Source: Anaerolineae bacterium (GTDB taxonomy: Bacteria > Chloroflexota > Anaerolineae > Aggregatilineales > Phototrophicaceae). Taken from it: a DNA stretch of 62,980 nucleotides. Of this stretch, positions 9,846 through 18,220 are shown piece by piece. The stretch's first letter is position 1, and every line of letters begins with the position of its first letter. The stretch is from positions 1 to 62,980 of the forward strand of contig JALOOG010000010.1 in the NCBI GenBank assembly GCA_025454525.1, written 5' to 3'. The notes beneath the pieces were generated by a model, which had not been told where the DNA came from, did not search any database, and saw only the letters and a list, made by a program, of their open reading frames with translations. Both the position numbers and the translations under genes were made by a program.

Positions 9846-9869
9846 TTTGATTTAGAGTTTGATTTAGAG
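9846..9869 (+). repeat. exact tandem duplication of a 12-mer before moaC
   Basis: TTTGATTTAGAG occurs twice head-to-tail and ends 13 bp before the moaC start codon. It could be a regulator site or replication slippage. Confidence 0.6.
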
Positions 9870-9882
9870 AAAGTAAGCCTTT

Positions 9883-10362
9883 ATGAGTTTGACTCACTTG
9901 GATGAAAATGGACGAGCGGAGATGGTGGATATTGGCGCAAAGCCGGATAGTGATCGGATGGCGATCGCATCTGGAAGTGTGTTTATGAACGCCGAAACGT
10001 TACAGTTGATTAAAGAAGGCGCACTCAAAAAAGGCGATGTCTTGACGATCGCACGGATCGCTGGGATCATGGCGGCAAAACGTACCGCAGACTTGATCCC
10101 GTTGTGTCATCCGATCTCATTAAGCAAAATCGGCGTTGATCTGGCCATTGACGAAGCGCAAAATGCTATTCATATTACCGCCACGGCCAAAACATCTGGT
10201 AAAACCGGAGTCGAAATGGAAGCCTTAACCGCAGTTAGTGTGGCCGCTCTTACGGTGTATGACATGGCAAAGGCGGTTGATCGAGAGATGCGGATCACGG
10301 ATATTCGGTTGATCGAAAAGCGGGGTGGGGTTCATGGTGATTATGTGGCCGTTGAGGGATAA
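9883..10362 (+). CDS. moaC: cyclic pyranopterin monophosphate synthase MoaC
   Basis: MoaC works with MoaA in the first step of molybdenum cofactor synthesis, making cyclic pyranopterin monophosphate. The 159 residues are full length. The family motifs LCHPI (74-78) and KTGVEMEAL (107-115) and the active-site Asp127 are present. It is followed 2 bp later by the fused moaD-moaE gene, giving a compact Moco unit. moaA is not in this window. Confidence 0.95.
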   Translation: MSLTHLDENGRAEMVDIGAKPDSDRMAIASGSVFMNAETLQLIKEGALKKGDVLTIARIAGIMAAKRTADLIPLCHPISLSKIGVDLAIDEAQNAIHITATAKTSGKTGVEMEALTAVSVAALTVYDMAKAVDREMRITDIRLIEKRGGVHGDYVAVEG

Positions 10363-10364
10363 AC

Positions 10365-11081
10365 ATGCAAGTAGAGATTTTATTATTCGCCACACTTAAA
10401 GACTTAGCGGGGACAAACCGCCTCACGCTTGATTTATCCTTAAGCACGGCTACGGTGTCGGATGTGCGGGTGTCTTTAGCTCAACGGTATCCAGGATTGG
10501 CGGATCATTTGAAGGCGGCGATCGCGTCGGTGAATCAGGAATATGCTTTCGCTGGTGATTCGGTGAATGAGGGGGATGAGGTCGCTTTTTTCCCACCTGT
10601 GAGCGGTGGAGCGGATCTACCAGAAGTGATTCGTTTAGCCGATTCGCCGATTGATCATGATGAATTGATCGCGGCAATCACCACACCGAACACGGGCGCG
10701 GTGTGTTTATTTAGTGGTTTTGTGCGCGGTGCAACTGATAAAGAGGGGCATTTGGCACAAACCGATTATCTTGAATATGAGGCGTATGAACCGATGGCGT
10801 TGGCCAAAATGCAGCAAGTGGCCCAAGAGATCCGCGAACGGTGGAGCGCGGTGCAAGGGATCGCAATCGTGCAGCGGATCGGCCGCTTAGCTGTTGGGCA
10901 GAATACGATCTTGATCGCCTGTTCATCTGGACATCGGGATCAAGGCTGTTTTGAGGCGGCGCGTTATGGGATCGATCGGCTGAAAGAGATCGTCCCCGTC
11001 TGGAAAAAAGAGGTTGGGCGAGATGGTGCCACTTGGATCGAAGGGGAATACCTTCCCTCAGAAAGTGATAAGCGTCACTAG
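10365..11081 (+). CDS. molybdopterin synthase MoaD-MoaE fusion (MoaX type)
   Basis: Molybdopterin synthase inserts two sulfurs into cyclic pyranopterin monophosphate. Residues 1-82 are a ubiquitin-like MoaD domain ending FPPVSGG (GG at 81-82). MoaE follows directly (SGFVRG, YLEYEAYEPMA, RIGRLAVGQ, PVWKKE). In separate MoaD the terminal glycine carries the thiocarboxylate, so the fused chain must be cut after the GG to work, as is known for the mycobacterial MoaX fusion. The total length of 238 fits a complete fusion. Confidence 0.93.
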   Translation: MQVEILLFATLKDLAGTNRLTLDLSLSTATVSDVRVSLAQRYPGLADHLKAAIASVNQEYAFAGDSVNEGDEVAFFPPVSGGADLPEVIRLADSPIDHDELIAAITTPNTGAVCLFSGFVRGATDKEGHLAQTDYLEYEAYEPMALAKMQQVAQEIRERWSAVQGIAIVQRIGRLAVGQNTILIACSSGHRDQGCFEAARYGIDRLKEIVPVWKKEVGRDGATWIEGEYLPSESDKRH

Positions 11082-11179
11082 CAACTGGATCTTACTTGTG
11101 GTACATATCCGGATGTGACAAATAAATAGGTTTCATTTTTCATTTAATGAGATTTTGCAATTCAATTGAGGAGTATTTC

Positions 11180-12427
11180 ATGTCAAGACGAGTCGTCGTT
11201 ACCGGATTAGGGATGATCTCCCCGATCGGTCATAACGTAGCGCAAACATGGGACGGAATCAAAAACGGTCGGAGTGGTGCGGGGCGCGTCACGCTGTTTG
11301 ATACCGAAAAATATCTGGTGAAGATTGCGGCGGAGGTCAAAGATTATGACCCTACACACTATATGCCAGCCAAGGAAGTTCGGCGGCGGGATCGCTATCA
11401 ACATTTTATTGTGACGGCGGCCCAAGAAGCGGTGAAACATGCCGGTCTTGAACTCAATAGTGATGAGGAACGCTATCGCACAGGGGTATTCATTGGTTCT
11501 GCGGTGGGTGGTGTGACCAATTACTTTGAACAGGTGAATATGTTAGCTGAAACGGGCGATCCGCGTAAAGTCACCCCTTTCGGCATCCCGATGTTGATGG
11601 TAGACGGTGGAAGCGATATGGTCAGCATTGAGATCGGCGCGATGGGTGCAACCTATACACCAACTTCAGCCTGCGCTACGGGTGCAGATTGCATTGGTCA
11701 CGCTTTTGATCAGATCCGTTTAGGTCGGTTGGATCGCGCTTTAGCGGGTGCGGGTGAAGCGCCGATCATCCCGATCGGGCTGGCGGCGTTTGATCGGATT
11801 GGTGCGTGTTCACGGGATAACGATACCCCGCAACAAGCTTCACGTCCGTTTTCAAAGGATCGTAACGGGTTGGTGTTTTCGGAAGGCGCGGGGGTACTCG
11901 TTTTAGAGGAATTAGAAAGCGCAAAAGCCCGTGGCGCAACGATCTACGCGGAGGTAATGGGTTATGGCTCAACTTCCGACGCATTTCATCTCACCGCGCC
12001 GCATCCTGAAGCGATCGGGGCGATCCGTGCGATCCGTTTGGCGTTAGAAGACGCGAGATTAAACCCGCAAGATGTCCAGTACATCAATGCACATGGCACA
12101 GCGACTCAACTCAACGATGCGATGGAAACCAAAGCGATTAAGGCGGTATTTGGGGATCATGCCTATCAAGTACCGATGAGTTCTACAAAAAGCATGACCG
12201 GACACGGCATGGGCATGACTGCCGCGCTAGAAGCGGCTTTTTCCGTCTTGGCTATTTGTGATCAAGTTGCTCCACCAACGATCAACTTACGTGAACCCGA
12301 TCCAGAATGCGATCTCGATTATGTGCCACACACAGCACGAGAATTCCCGATCGATTGTGTGATGAGCAATTCTTTCGGGTTCGGCGGCCATAACGTTTCA
12401 CTGATCTTTAAACGATTTTCAAACTAG
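11180..12427 (+). CDS. fabF: 3-oxoacyl-[acyl-carrier-protein] synthase II
   Basis: KAS II condenses malonyl-ACP with growing acyl-ACP in fatty acid elongation. The 415-residue protein has the Cys-His-His triad: Cys165 (TSACATG), His305 (NAHGTAT) and His342 (STKSMTGHG), with Lys337. The ATG at 11180 follows GAGGAG at 6-nt spacing and begins MSRRVVVTGLG as usual. An in-frame ATG at 11147 has no ribosome site. rnc follows after 7 bp. The loop after His342 reads GHGMGMTAA rather than the usual GHLLGAAG, a mild divergence. Confidence 0.93.
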   Translation: MSRRVVVTGLGMISPIGHNVAQTWDGIKNGRSGAGRVTLFDTEKYLVKIAAEVKDYDPTHYMPAKEVRRRDRYQHFIVTAAQEAVKHAGLELNSDEERYRTGVFIGSAVGGVTNYFEQVNMLAETGDPRKVTPFGIPMLMVDGGSDMVSIEIGAMGATYTPTSACATGADCIGHAFDQIRLGRLDRALAGAGEAPIIPIGLAAFDRIGACSRDNDTPQQASRPFSKDRNGLVFSEGAGVLVLEELESAKARGATIYAEVMGYGSTSDAFHLTAPHPEAIGAIRAIRLALEDARLNPQDVQYINAHGTATQLNDAMETKAIKAVFGDHAYQVPMSSTKSMTGHGMGMTAALEAAFSVLAICDQVAPPTINLREPDPECDLDYVPHTAREFPIDCVMSNSFGFGGHNVSLIFKRFSN

Positions 12428-12434
12428 AGGCCCA

Positions 12435-13142
12435 ATGAAAGCTAGGCAATTTCAAGAGGTGATCGGCATTCGTTTTAACGATGTCGCCTTACTTAGACAA
12501 GCACTGACCCATCGCTCGTTCATCAACGAACAAGCGGATGACCATATGCGCGATAATGAACGCATGGAATTTTTAGGCGATGCGATCTTGGACTTCATCG
12601 TCGCAGATATGTTGTACCAAAATTACCCTGATATGTCGGAAGGGGAACTCACTCGTTTACGTTCTGGTCTTGTCCGTACCGAGTCGCTCGCCGAATTAGC
12701 GCGGTCGTGTAACATCGGCGAATATCTGTATATGGGCAAAGGCGAAGAAAATAGCGGGGGACGTGAACGCACCAATAACTTATGCCGGGCGTTTGAAGCG
12801 GTGATCGGCGCGATCTATCTTGATCAAGGGTTAGAAGCCGTGCGGAGTTTTGTCCTACCGCGCTTGCAACATTTGCAACAACGCGCCTTAGAAGAAGCGA
12901 TGTACAAAGATGCGCGTAGCCAGCTCCAAGAATGGAGCCAAGCACAATTGAGCATCACCCCGATCTATCGCACCCAATCGGCTTCTGGACCCGATCATAA
13001 CAAAGAATTTGTGATCGAAGTGCTGATCGGTGAGCGGGTGGTGGCAACTGGGACGGGCCGCAGTAAACAAACGGCGGCCCAAGCAGCTGCTCAAGCGGCA
13101 TTGACCTTGATCCGTGAAGGTAGATTCACCTTAGAAGCATAA
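12435..13142 (+). CDS. rnc: ribonuclease III
   Basis: RNase III cleaves double-stranded RNA in rRNA processing and mRNA turnover. In 235 residues it carries the signature NERMEFLGDAIL (41-52) with catalytic acidic residues, a second acidic site in AFEAVIGAIYLD, and a C-terminal double-stranded RNA-binding domain ending in GRSKQTAAQAAAQAAL. The ribosome site is AGAGG just before the ATG. It sits immediately after fabF and is convergent with the next gene, 1 bp apart. Confidence 0.95.
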   Translation: MKARQFQEVIGIRFNDVALLRQALTHRSFINEQADDHMRDNERMEFLGDAILDFIVADMLYQNYPDMSEGELTRLRSGLVRTESLAELARSCNIGEYLYMGKGEENSGGRERTNNLCRAFEAVIGAIYLDQGLEAVRSFVLPRLQHLQQRALEEAMYKDARSQLQEWSQAQLSITPIYRTQSASGPDHNKEFVIEVLIGERVVATGTGRSKQTAAQAAAQAALTLIREGRFTLEA

Positions 13143-13143
13143 G

Positions 13144-15210
13144 TTAACGGCGAATCCCTAGTTCTACGATCGCTAAACGATGATCCGAGGCGTGCGTATC
13201 TACTACGCCCGCCCGGAGATTCGACATCCCTAATACCCAAAGGTAATCAAGGCGGGCCCGTCGTCCAATGCTGGTTTGCCAGAAAGTGACTTGGAAGGTT
13301 GGGGCTGCAAAAGCCGGATCATCAAACGCGGTGGTAAAGCCGATACTCCGGACTTGTTGGATCAATTCGGAGTCTGGCACATTGTGAAATGTCCCGCCTA
13401 AAACAACCCGTCGCAACCGAAAATTGGGGTTATGAAAGTTCATGATCCCAAAAATTTGATCCAATTGACGGCGTTGATCCTGTTCTTGATCGGAGATCGT
13501 GCGATCATCTACTCCTTCAACCAACACGCCCAACCATGTGTTATAGAGGGTGATCTCCTGCTCATCGGGCTGAATCTGCACCCGTTGGAGTCCGGTTTGT
13601 TGACCGACACTTGTTAACAATGTGCCGTCATCAAAGATAATCGGCACTCGTGATAACACCGCGAGTCCCTGTAAGCCTTCATTGGTGGCGTAAAAGCGGG
13701 TGTCCATGCCTAAGCGCCGTGCTAACCATAGGGCTTGATCAACTCCGAAACTGGTGGAGCGTGCGATCTCAACTTCTTGTAACAAGACCACATTGGCGGT
13801 ACTGGCTGCGATCGTCTGGGCGATCGCTTCTAAGTCATAGTGAAAAAACTCGTTATAGCCTGCGTGGATGTTGTAAGTGGCAATGTTGAGGGTTTCAGTA
13901 TCGCGCACCGGTGTCACAACGATCGGTCGTGCCGCAAAGGCCGCGCCTCCGCTGATGAGTGTGATCACCAAGATCCCTAAAACCGATTGAATGATCGTGC
14001 CGCCCTTCCAAGGGATTCGACGCTGCCCTTGTAACATCGGCAAGGCCGCAATAAACACACTCAACAAGATCACGCCTAATCCTAAACCGCGAAAACCACG
14101 GATCAAGGGTGGGATGATGTCGTTTAAAAATGCTAAGCGTGCGCTAAATTCCCGTACATAAGCGTATTCATAGGTGAACAGGTCAAATACGAGAAAAAGG
14201 GTCAATACTAAGGCGGAAAATGTCACCCATAACCCGCTAAAGCTGCGCTCTTTTTCCGCTTGTGGGCGAATTAACCACCACCACATCATGCTGACACAAA
14301 ATTGGGCGATCACCAACGCAACTCCAGCGATTGTGCCGCTAAAACGTGTGCCGATCACCACCAGCAACGCTACTAACAGCATCCACGCCCAACCGCGTAA
14401 ACTTGCATCAAAGATCCCGATAAACACTTTTCCCCATTCACGGATCTGCGGCACGATCGGTAACAAGGTCGCGATCAATAACAAGGGGACAAAACGGGTA
14501 TAATCGGTATTAGCGCGTCCGGCCACCGCATTGGGTAAGGCAAGTAATGAGATCTCTAAAAAGAGCAACCCGCCTAAGCCTAACCCACTCCAAAAAGTCA
14601 ACAAATGGCGCGTTTCGGCGCGTTCATCGGCATCTTGACGGAAAAAGTTTAACAAAGCCAAGCCCAGTAAGAGGCCAGAGAGGATCAATTGTGGTTGTAC
14701 GTAACTGGCTTGGGTTGAAGGATCAAGCGTATTACCGATTGCCCGCAAAACCTGATCCGCGGCGAATCCGTATACAAACAAGTAGGGCAAAGTGCGTGGC
14801 CGCCAACGGATGATCAACGCAAGATATAACAAGGCACATCCGATGGTGATGGCCGCGGAGGCCGGCATGGTGATCGAGACGCTGATATTCATCAAAGCGC
14901 GGCCAATAGCGACTCCCACAGCAGCTAAGATCAACAGCGCTCGAAACCGCCCTAAGAGTAAGGCCAATATGGGCAATGCGATCAGGTACACTAACAACGT
15001 GATCTCACTGCTGACCACGTTCGGAGCAATTAGCCCCGGTAAAGAGGGATCGACGAGATCGGGATTGACGGCAGGAAACACGGAAGCGCTACTCACCCGT
15101 GCGTATAATGCACCGATCAGGTAGCGTAAAGCTTGGATCAAAAACAGTCCAACCAACCCAGCTTCAAGTAGATAGCGTATTTTGAGCAAAAGACGAAACG
15201 ATGCTTGCAA
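13144..15210 (-). CDS. polytopic membrane protein with C-terminal endonuclease/exonuclease/phosphatase domain
   Basis: In this 688-residue protein the first 440 or so residues hold about ten to twelve hydrophobic segments. The last 240 resemble the EEP (DNase I-like) superfamily: TLNIATYNIHAGYN, NVVLLQEVE, RARLDYLWV and THASDHRLAIVE. Two catalytic positions look changed: the usual GDFN-x-x-P reads GGTFHNVPDS, and the THL histidine motif reads NTWLG. Related membrane-anchored proteins exist, but the substrate is unknown. The TTG start lacks a clear ribosome site, so the N-terminus is uncertain. Confidence 0.7.
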   Translation of the reverse strand: MQASFRLLLKIRYLLEAGLVGLFLIQALRYLIGALYARVSSASVFPAVNPDLVDPSLPGLIAPNVVSSEITLLVYLIALPILALLLGRFRALLILAAVGVAIGRALMNISVSITMPASAAITIGCALLYLALIIRWRPRTLPYLFVYGFAADQVLRAIGNTLDPSTQASYVQPQLILSGLLLGLALLNFFRQDADERAETRHLLTFWSGLGLGGLLFLEISLLALPNAVAGRANTDYTRFVPLLLIATLLPIVPQIREWGKVFIGIFDASLRGWAWMLLVALLVVIGTRFSGTIAGVALVIAQFCVSMMWWWLIRPQAEKERSFSGLWVTFSALVLTLFLVFDLFTYEYAYVREFSARLAFLNDIIPPLIRGFRGLGLGVILLSVFIAALPMLQGQRRIPWKGGTIIQSVLGILVITLISGGAAFAARPIVVTPVRDTETLNIATYNIHAGYNEFFHYDLEAIAQTIAASTANVVLLQEVEIARSTSFGVDQALWLARRLGMDTRFYATNEGLQGLAVLSRVPIIFDDGTLLTSVGQQTGLQRVQIQPDEQEITLYNTWLGVLVEGVDDRTISDQEQDQRRQLDQIFGIMNFHNPNFRLRRVVLGGTFHNVPDSELIQQVRSIGFTTAFDDPAFAAPTFQVTFWQTSIGRRARLDYLWVLGMSNLRAGVVDTHASDHRLAIVELGIRR

Positions 15211-15272
15211 CGGAGATCCGATCCCTTCCCGTCAGTCAAGTTCAATACTGAGCATAAAGTCTATACAAGGTG

Positions 15273-15278
15273 TATAAT
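15273..15278 (+). promoter_or_regulatory. candidate -10 box for the deaminase-CYTH gene
   Basis: A perfect TATAAT lies 42 bp before the ATG, but no good -35 box is at 16-18 bp. The ribosome site is AGGAG, about 11 nt from the ATG. Confidence 0.4.
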
Positions 15279-15319
15279 TTCGCAAATTTCGCCCGGTTAA
15301 CCAAGGAGATACTGATCTC

Positions 15320-17305
15320 ATGCAAACCGTCGACATCATTTTAACGGGCGGCACAGTCATCACTATGAACGAACACTTCGATGTCATTCCCAATGGCGCG
15401 ATCGTCATTGGAGATACCAAGATTATCGCGATAGGGACGGCTGATGAAATTGCCGCTGCTTACCAAGCGCCTCAAACCCTGAATTGTCAGGGTCAATACA
15501 TCCTTCCCGGCCTGATCAACACCCATACGCATGTCCCGATGACGCTGATGCGGGGGTTAGCGGATGATTTGCGATTGGATGTGTGGCTGATGGGCTATAT
15601 CATGCCAACAGAGCGTGAATTTGTCAGCCCGGAGTTTTGTCGTTTAGGGACACGCTTGGCGTGTGCGGAGATGATCCGCGGGGGTGTCACCACCTTCACC
15701 GATATGTATTATTTTGAAGATGACATCGCCGAAGCAACGGCCGAAGTAGGTTTACGGGCCGTGTTAGGTGAAACCATCCTGAAATTCCATGCCCCCGACG
15801 CAGAAACCTATGAAGAAAGTCTCGCATATTGCCGTAATTTTATCCAAAAGTGGCATCAACATCCGTTGATTACACCGGCGGTTGCGCCCCATGCCCCCTA
15901 CTCGAATACCCCGGAAACGTTGCAAAAATGCGTTGATCTGTCGCTTGAATTTAATGTGCCGTTGATGATCCACATCGCTGAAACTAAACAAGAGGCCGAT
16001 GATCATGTCCGACTGCATCAACAATCGTTGGTGCATTGGCTAAATCGGATCGGATTGTTCCGGGCGAAGGTGATCGCGGCGCATTGCGTGTGGATCGATG
16101 AAACGGAAATGCGGGTGATGCGTGAAAAAGGCGCGGCCATTGCCCATAATCCTGCGGCAAATTTGAAGCTCTCTAGCGGGATCGCACAAGTCACCAAGAT
16201 GTTAGAGATCGGTGTGACGGTAGGGATCGGCACAGATGGGCCGGCCAGCAATAATGATCTGGATATGTTTGAGGAAATGCGATTGGCGGCGATGTTAGCC
16301 AAAACGCAAACCTATGATCCGACTGCCCTTCCGGCTAAACAAGCGTTACTGATGGCCACACGACAAGGGGCAAAAGTGCTTGGGTTGGATAAGGTGACAG
16401 GTAGCCTAGAAGTGGGTAAATACGCCGATGTGATCGTGATGAATTGCAACACACTTCACACGATGCCGCATTATGAATTTAACCCGGAATCGGTCTATTC
16501 CCAGATCGTCTACACGGCCAAAAGTTCCGATGTGAATCATGTGATCTGTCATGGTGCATTGCTGCTACAAGACAAACAACTCTACGGTTTAGATGAGATC
16601 GCGCTCAAACAAGAAGCACAAGCTTACGCCGATCGCATCGGGAAGTTCGTCGCCACTCATCAGCAAGATGTGATGAGTAAACTGCTGGCGATCACCGACA
16701 AATTGCAACGTAGCGAAAGTTTTGAGATTCAAGTCAAAGCAGCATTACAAGATCCGGAAGCGTTGGATAAATTGTTCAATCATCCCGATGTGGAGATCTT
16801 GCGGGCTGTGCATTATCGGCAATATGACACCTATTTTATGTTCAACGATCGGAGTAAAGGGCGCGTTCGCTACCGGGAAGACGATAAGTTGGACGAAAAA
16901 GGCGAAGTTCGTGAGGTACGGACTCGACTCACCTATACATCTTATCGGAAGGAACGGGATTTTAACTCGACCGTTGTCCTCTCACATTCACGGTTTATCG
17001 CGCCTGCGGATCGTCCATTGCGCTTCTACACGGAATATTTTAAAGCGGATAAGCTGATCAAAGTCCAAAAAGAGCGCCGTCGTTGGCGGATTCACTATCA
17101 AGGGGTGTTGTATTTTGTGAATTTTGACCGGATTCTCGATCCCGAAATTCCCGGTACGTTCCTAGAGATCAAAACGCGCACTTGGTCGGCCTCGGATGCA
17201 GAAGTCAAAGCAGATCGTATTCAAGAGATGTTAAAGATCCTTGGTGTGGGACAAGGTGACATCACCACCGTAGATTACATTGAGATGCAGGGGATGACAA
17301 GCTAA
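15320..17305 (+). CDS. amidohydrolase (MTA/SAH deaminase-like) fused to a CYTH domain
   Basis: The 661-residue protein joins two enzymes. Residues 1-450 resemble the MtaD/SsnA amidohydrolases that deaminate methylthioadenosine, S-adenosylhomocysteine or related aromatic amines: metal ligands H69 and H71 (NTHTHVP), IHIAETKQE, AAHCVWID and GTDGPASNNDLDMF. From about 465 it resembles a CYTH triphosphate-tunnel domain: EIQVK at 469-473 (ExExK with Gln for the second Glu), QYDTYF, GRVRYRED, RTRLTYT, KVQKERRRW and FLEIKTRTWS. The purine nucleoside phosphorylase gene follows, which supports a purine-salvage role for the first half. The ligand of the CYTH half is unknown. Confidence 0.85.
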   Translation: MQTVDIILTGGTVITMNEHFDVIPNGAIVIGDTKIIAIGTADEIAAAYQAPQTLNCQGQYILPGLINTHTHVPMTLMRGLADDLRLDVWLMGYIMPTEREFVSPEFCRLGTRLACAEMIRGGVTTFTDMYYFEDDIAEATAEVGLRAVLGETILKFHAPDAETYEESLAYCRNFIQKWHQHPLITPAVAPHAPYSNTPETLQKCVDLSLEFNVPLMIHIAETKQEADDHVRLHQQSLVHWLNRIGLFRAKVIAAHCVWIDETEMRVMREKGAAIAHNPAANLKLSSGIAQVTKMLEIGVTVGIGTDGPASNNDLDMFEEMRLAAMLAKTQTYDPTALPAKQALLMATRQGAKVLGLDKVTGSLEVGKYADVIVMNCNTLHTMPHYEFNPESVYSQIVYTAKSSDVNHVICHGALLLQDKQLYGLDEIALKQEAQAYADRIGKFVATHQQDVMSKLLAITDKLQRSESFEIQVKAALQDPEALDKLFNHPDVEILRAVHYRQYDTYFMFNDRSKGRVRYREDDKLDEKGEVREVRTRLTYTSYRKERDFNSTVVLSHSRFIAPADRPLRFYTEYFKADKLIKVQKERRRWRIHYQGVLYFVNFDRILDPEIPGTFLEIKTRTWSASDAEVKADRIQEMLKILGVGQGDITTVDYIEMQGMTS

Positions 17306-17321
17306 CAAAAGTGTTTAGAAT

Positions 17322-17350
17322 AGGCAAACGACAAACGTTGTCGTTTGCCT
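17322..17350 (+). other. perfect 13-bp inverted repeat between the deaminase and PNP genes
   Basis: AGGCAAACGACAA and TTGTCGTTTGCCT flank a 3-nt loop. No T run follows, so it may be an attenuator, an RNase processing site or a protein-binding site rather than a simple terminator. Confidence 0.65.
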
Positions 17351-17371
17351 TGGACTTGATCCCTTACGCTA

Positions 17372-18220
17372 TTGGATATGAAGATGAATTATACACGTCA
17401 AGATTATGAAGATGCAGTCAGCTTGATTCGTAGTCGGATTAGCATTCAACCCACAATCGGGCTAGTGCTAGGTTCGGGGTTGGGTGGTTTAGCGAATGCG
17501 ATCGATCATGCGGTGAGTATCCCGTATGAGGACATTCCCGGATTTCCACAATCGACCGTACAAGGTCATCACGGGCGACTGGTGATCGGTGAATTAGAGG
17601 GCAAAACGGTTTTATGTCAACAAGGGCGCACCCATTTCTACGAAGGTTACAGCATGGCACAAGTAACTTTCGCGATTCGGGTGATGTACTTTTTGGGGAT
17701 TGAAACCGTGATCTTGACGAATGCGGCCGGCGGAATTAACGCCGAATTTCGTGCGGGTGACATCATGTTGATCAATGATCATATCAATTTGATCGGAATG
17801 GTGGGGAATAATCCACTGATGGGATGGAATGATGACTCGATCGGGCCGCGTTTTCCTAGCATGACTCAAACTTATGATCGGCGCTTGCGTGATTTAACGC
17901 ATCAAGTGGCGCAACACTATCAGATCCCCTTACAAGAAGGGGTGTACATGGGGTTATCCGGCCCTAGCTTTGAAACACCTGCGGAAGTCCGCATGATCCG
18001 GATGTTGGGGGGGGATGCGGTCGGTATGTCTACGGTCAATGAGGTGTTGGTGGCGCGTCATGCGGGGATGCGGGTATTGGCCTTTTCAAGTATCACCAAC
18101 GTGGGTATTGACCAATTAGACACCGAAACTGAAACCAACCATGAAGAAGTTTTAGAGGTCGGACGGGTGATTGTGCCGCGCCTAACGATGTTGATTCGAG
18201 GTGTTTTACAGCGTCTATGA
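17372..18220 (+). CDS. purine nucleoside phosphorylase (trimeric class)
   Basis: This enzyme cleaves purine nucleosides with phosphate to free base and ribose-1-phosphate. Motifs are GLVLGSGLGG, GHHGRLV, QGRTHFYEGY, LTNAAGGIN, GLSGPSFETPAEVRM and SSITNVGIDQ. The TTG at 17372 gives 282 residues; ATGs at 17378 and 17384 are equally possible, and no strong ribosome site decides. The stop overlaps the next start (ATGA). With the upstream deaminase it forms a salvage pair. Confidence 0.92.
   Translation: MDMKMNYTRQDYEDAVSLIRSRISIQPTIGLVLGSGLGGLANAIDHAVSIPYEDIPGFPQSTVQGHHGRLVIGELEGKTVLCQQGRTHFYEGYSMAQVTFAIRVMYFLGIETVILTNAAGGINAEFRAGDIMLINDHINLIGMVGNNPLMGWNDDSIGPRFPSMTQTYDRRLRDLTHQVAQHYQIPLQEGVYMGLSGPSFETPAEVRMIRMLGGDAVGMSTVNEVLVARHAGMRVLAFSSITNVGIDQLDTETETNHEEVLEVGRVIVPRLTMLIRGVLQRL

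Noticed and set aside
11103-11117. CATATCCGGATGTG imperfect palindrome before fabF as an operator
   Set aside because: It is short and imperfect, has no well-placed promoter beside it and no second copy that I noticed.
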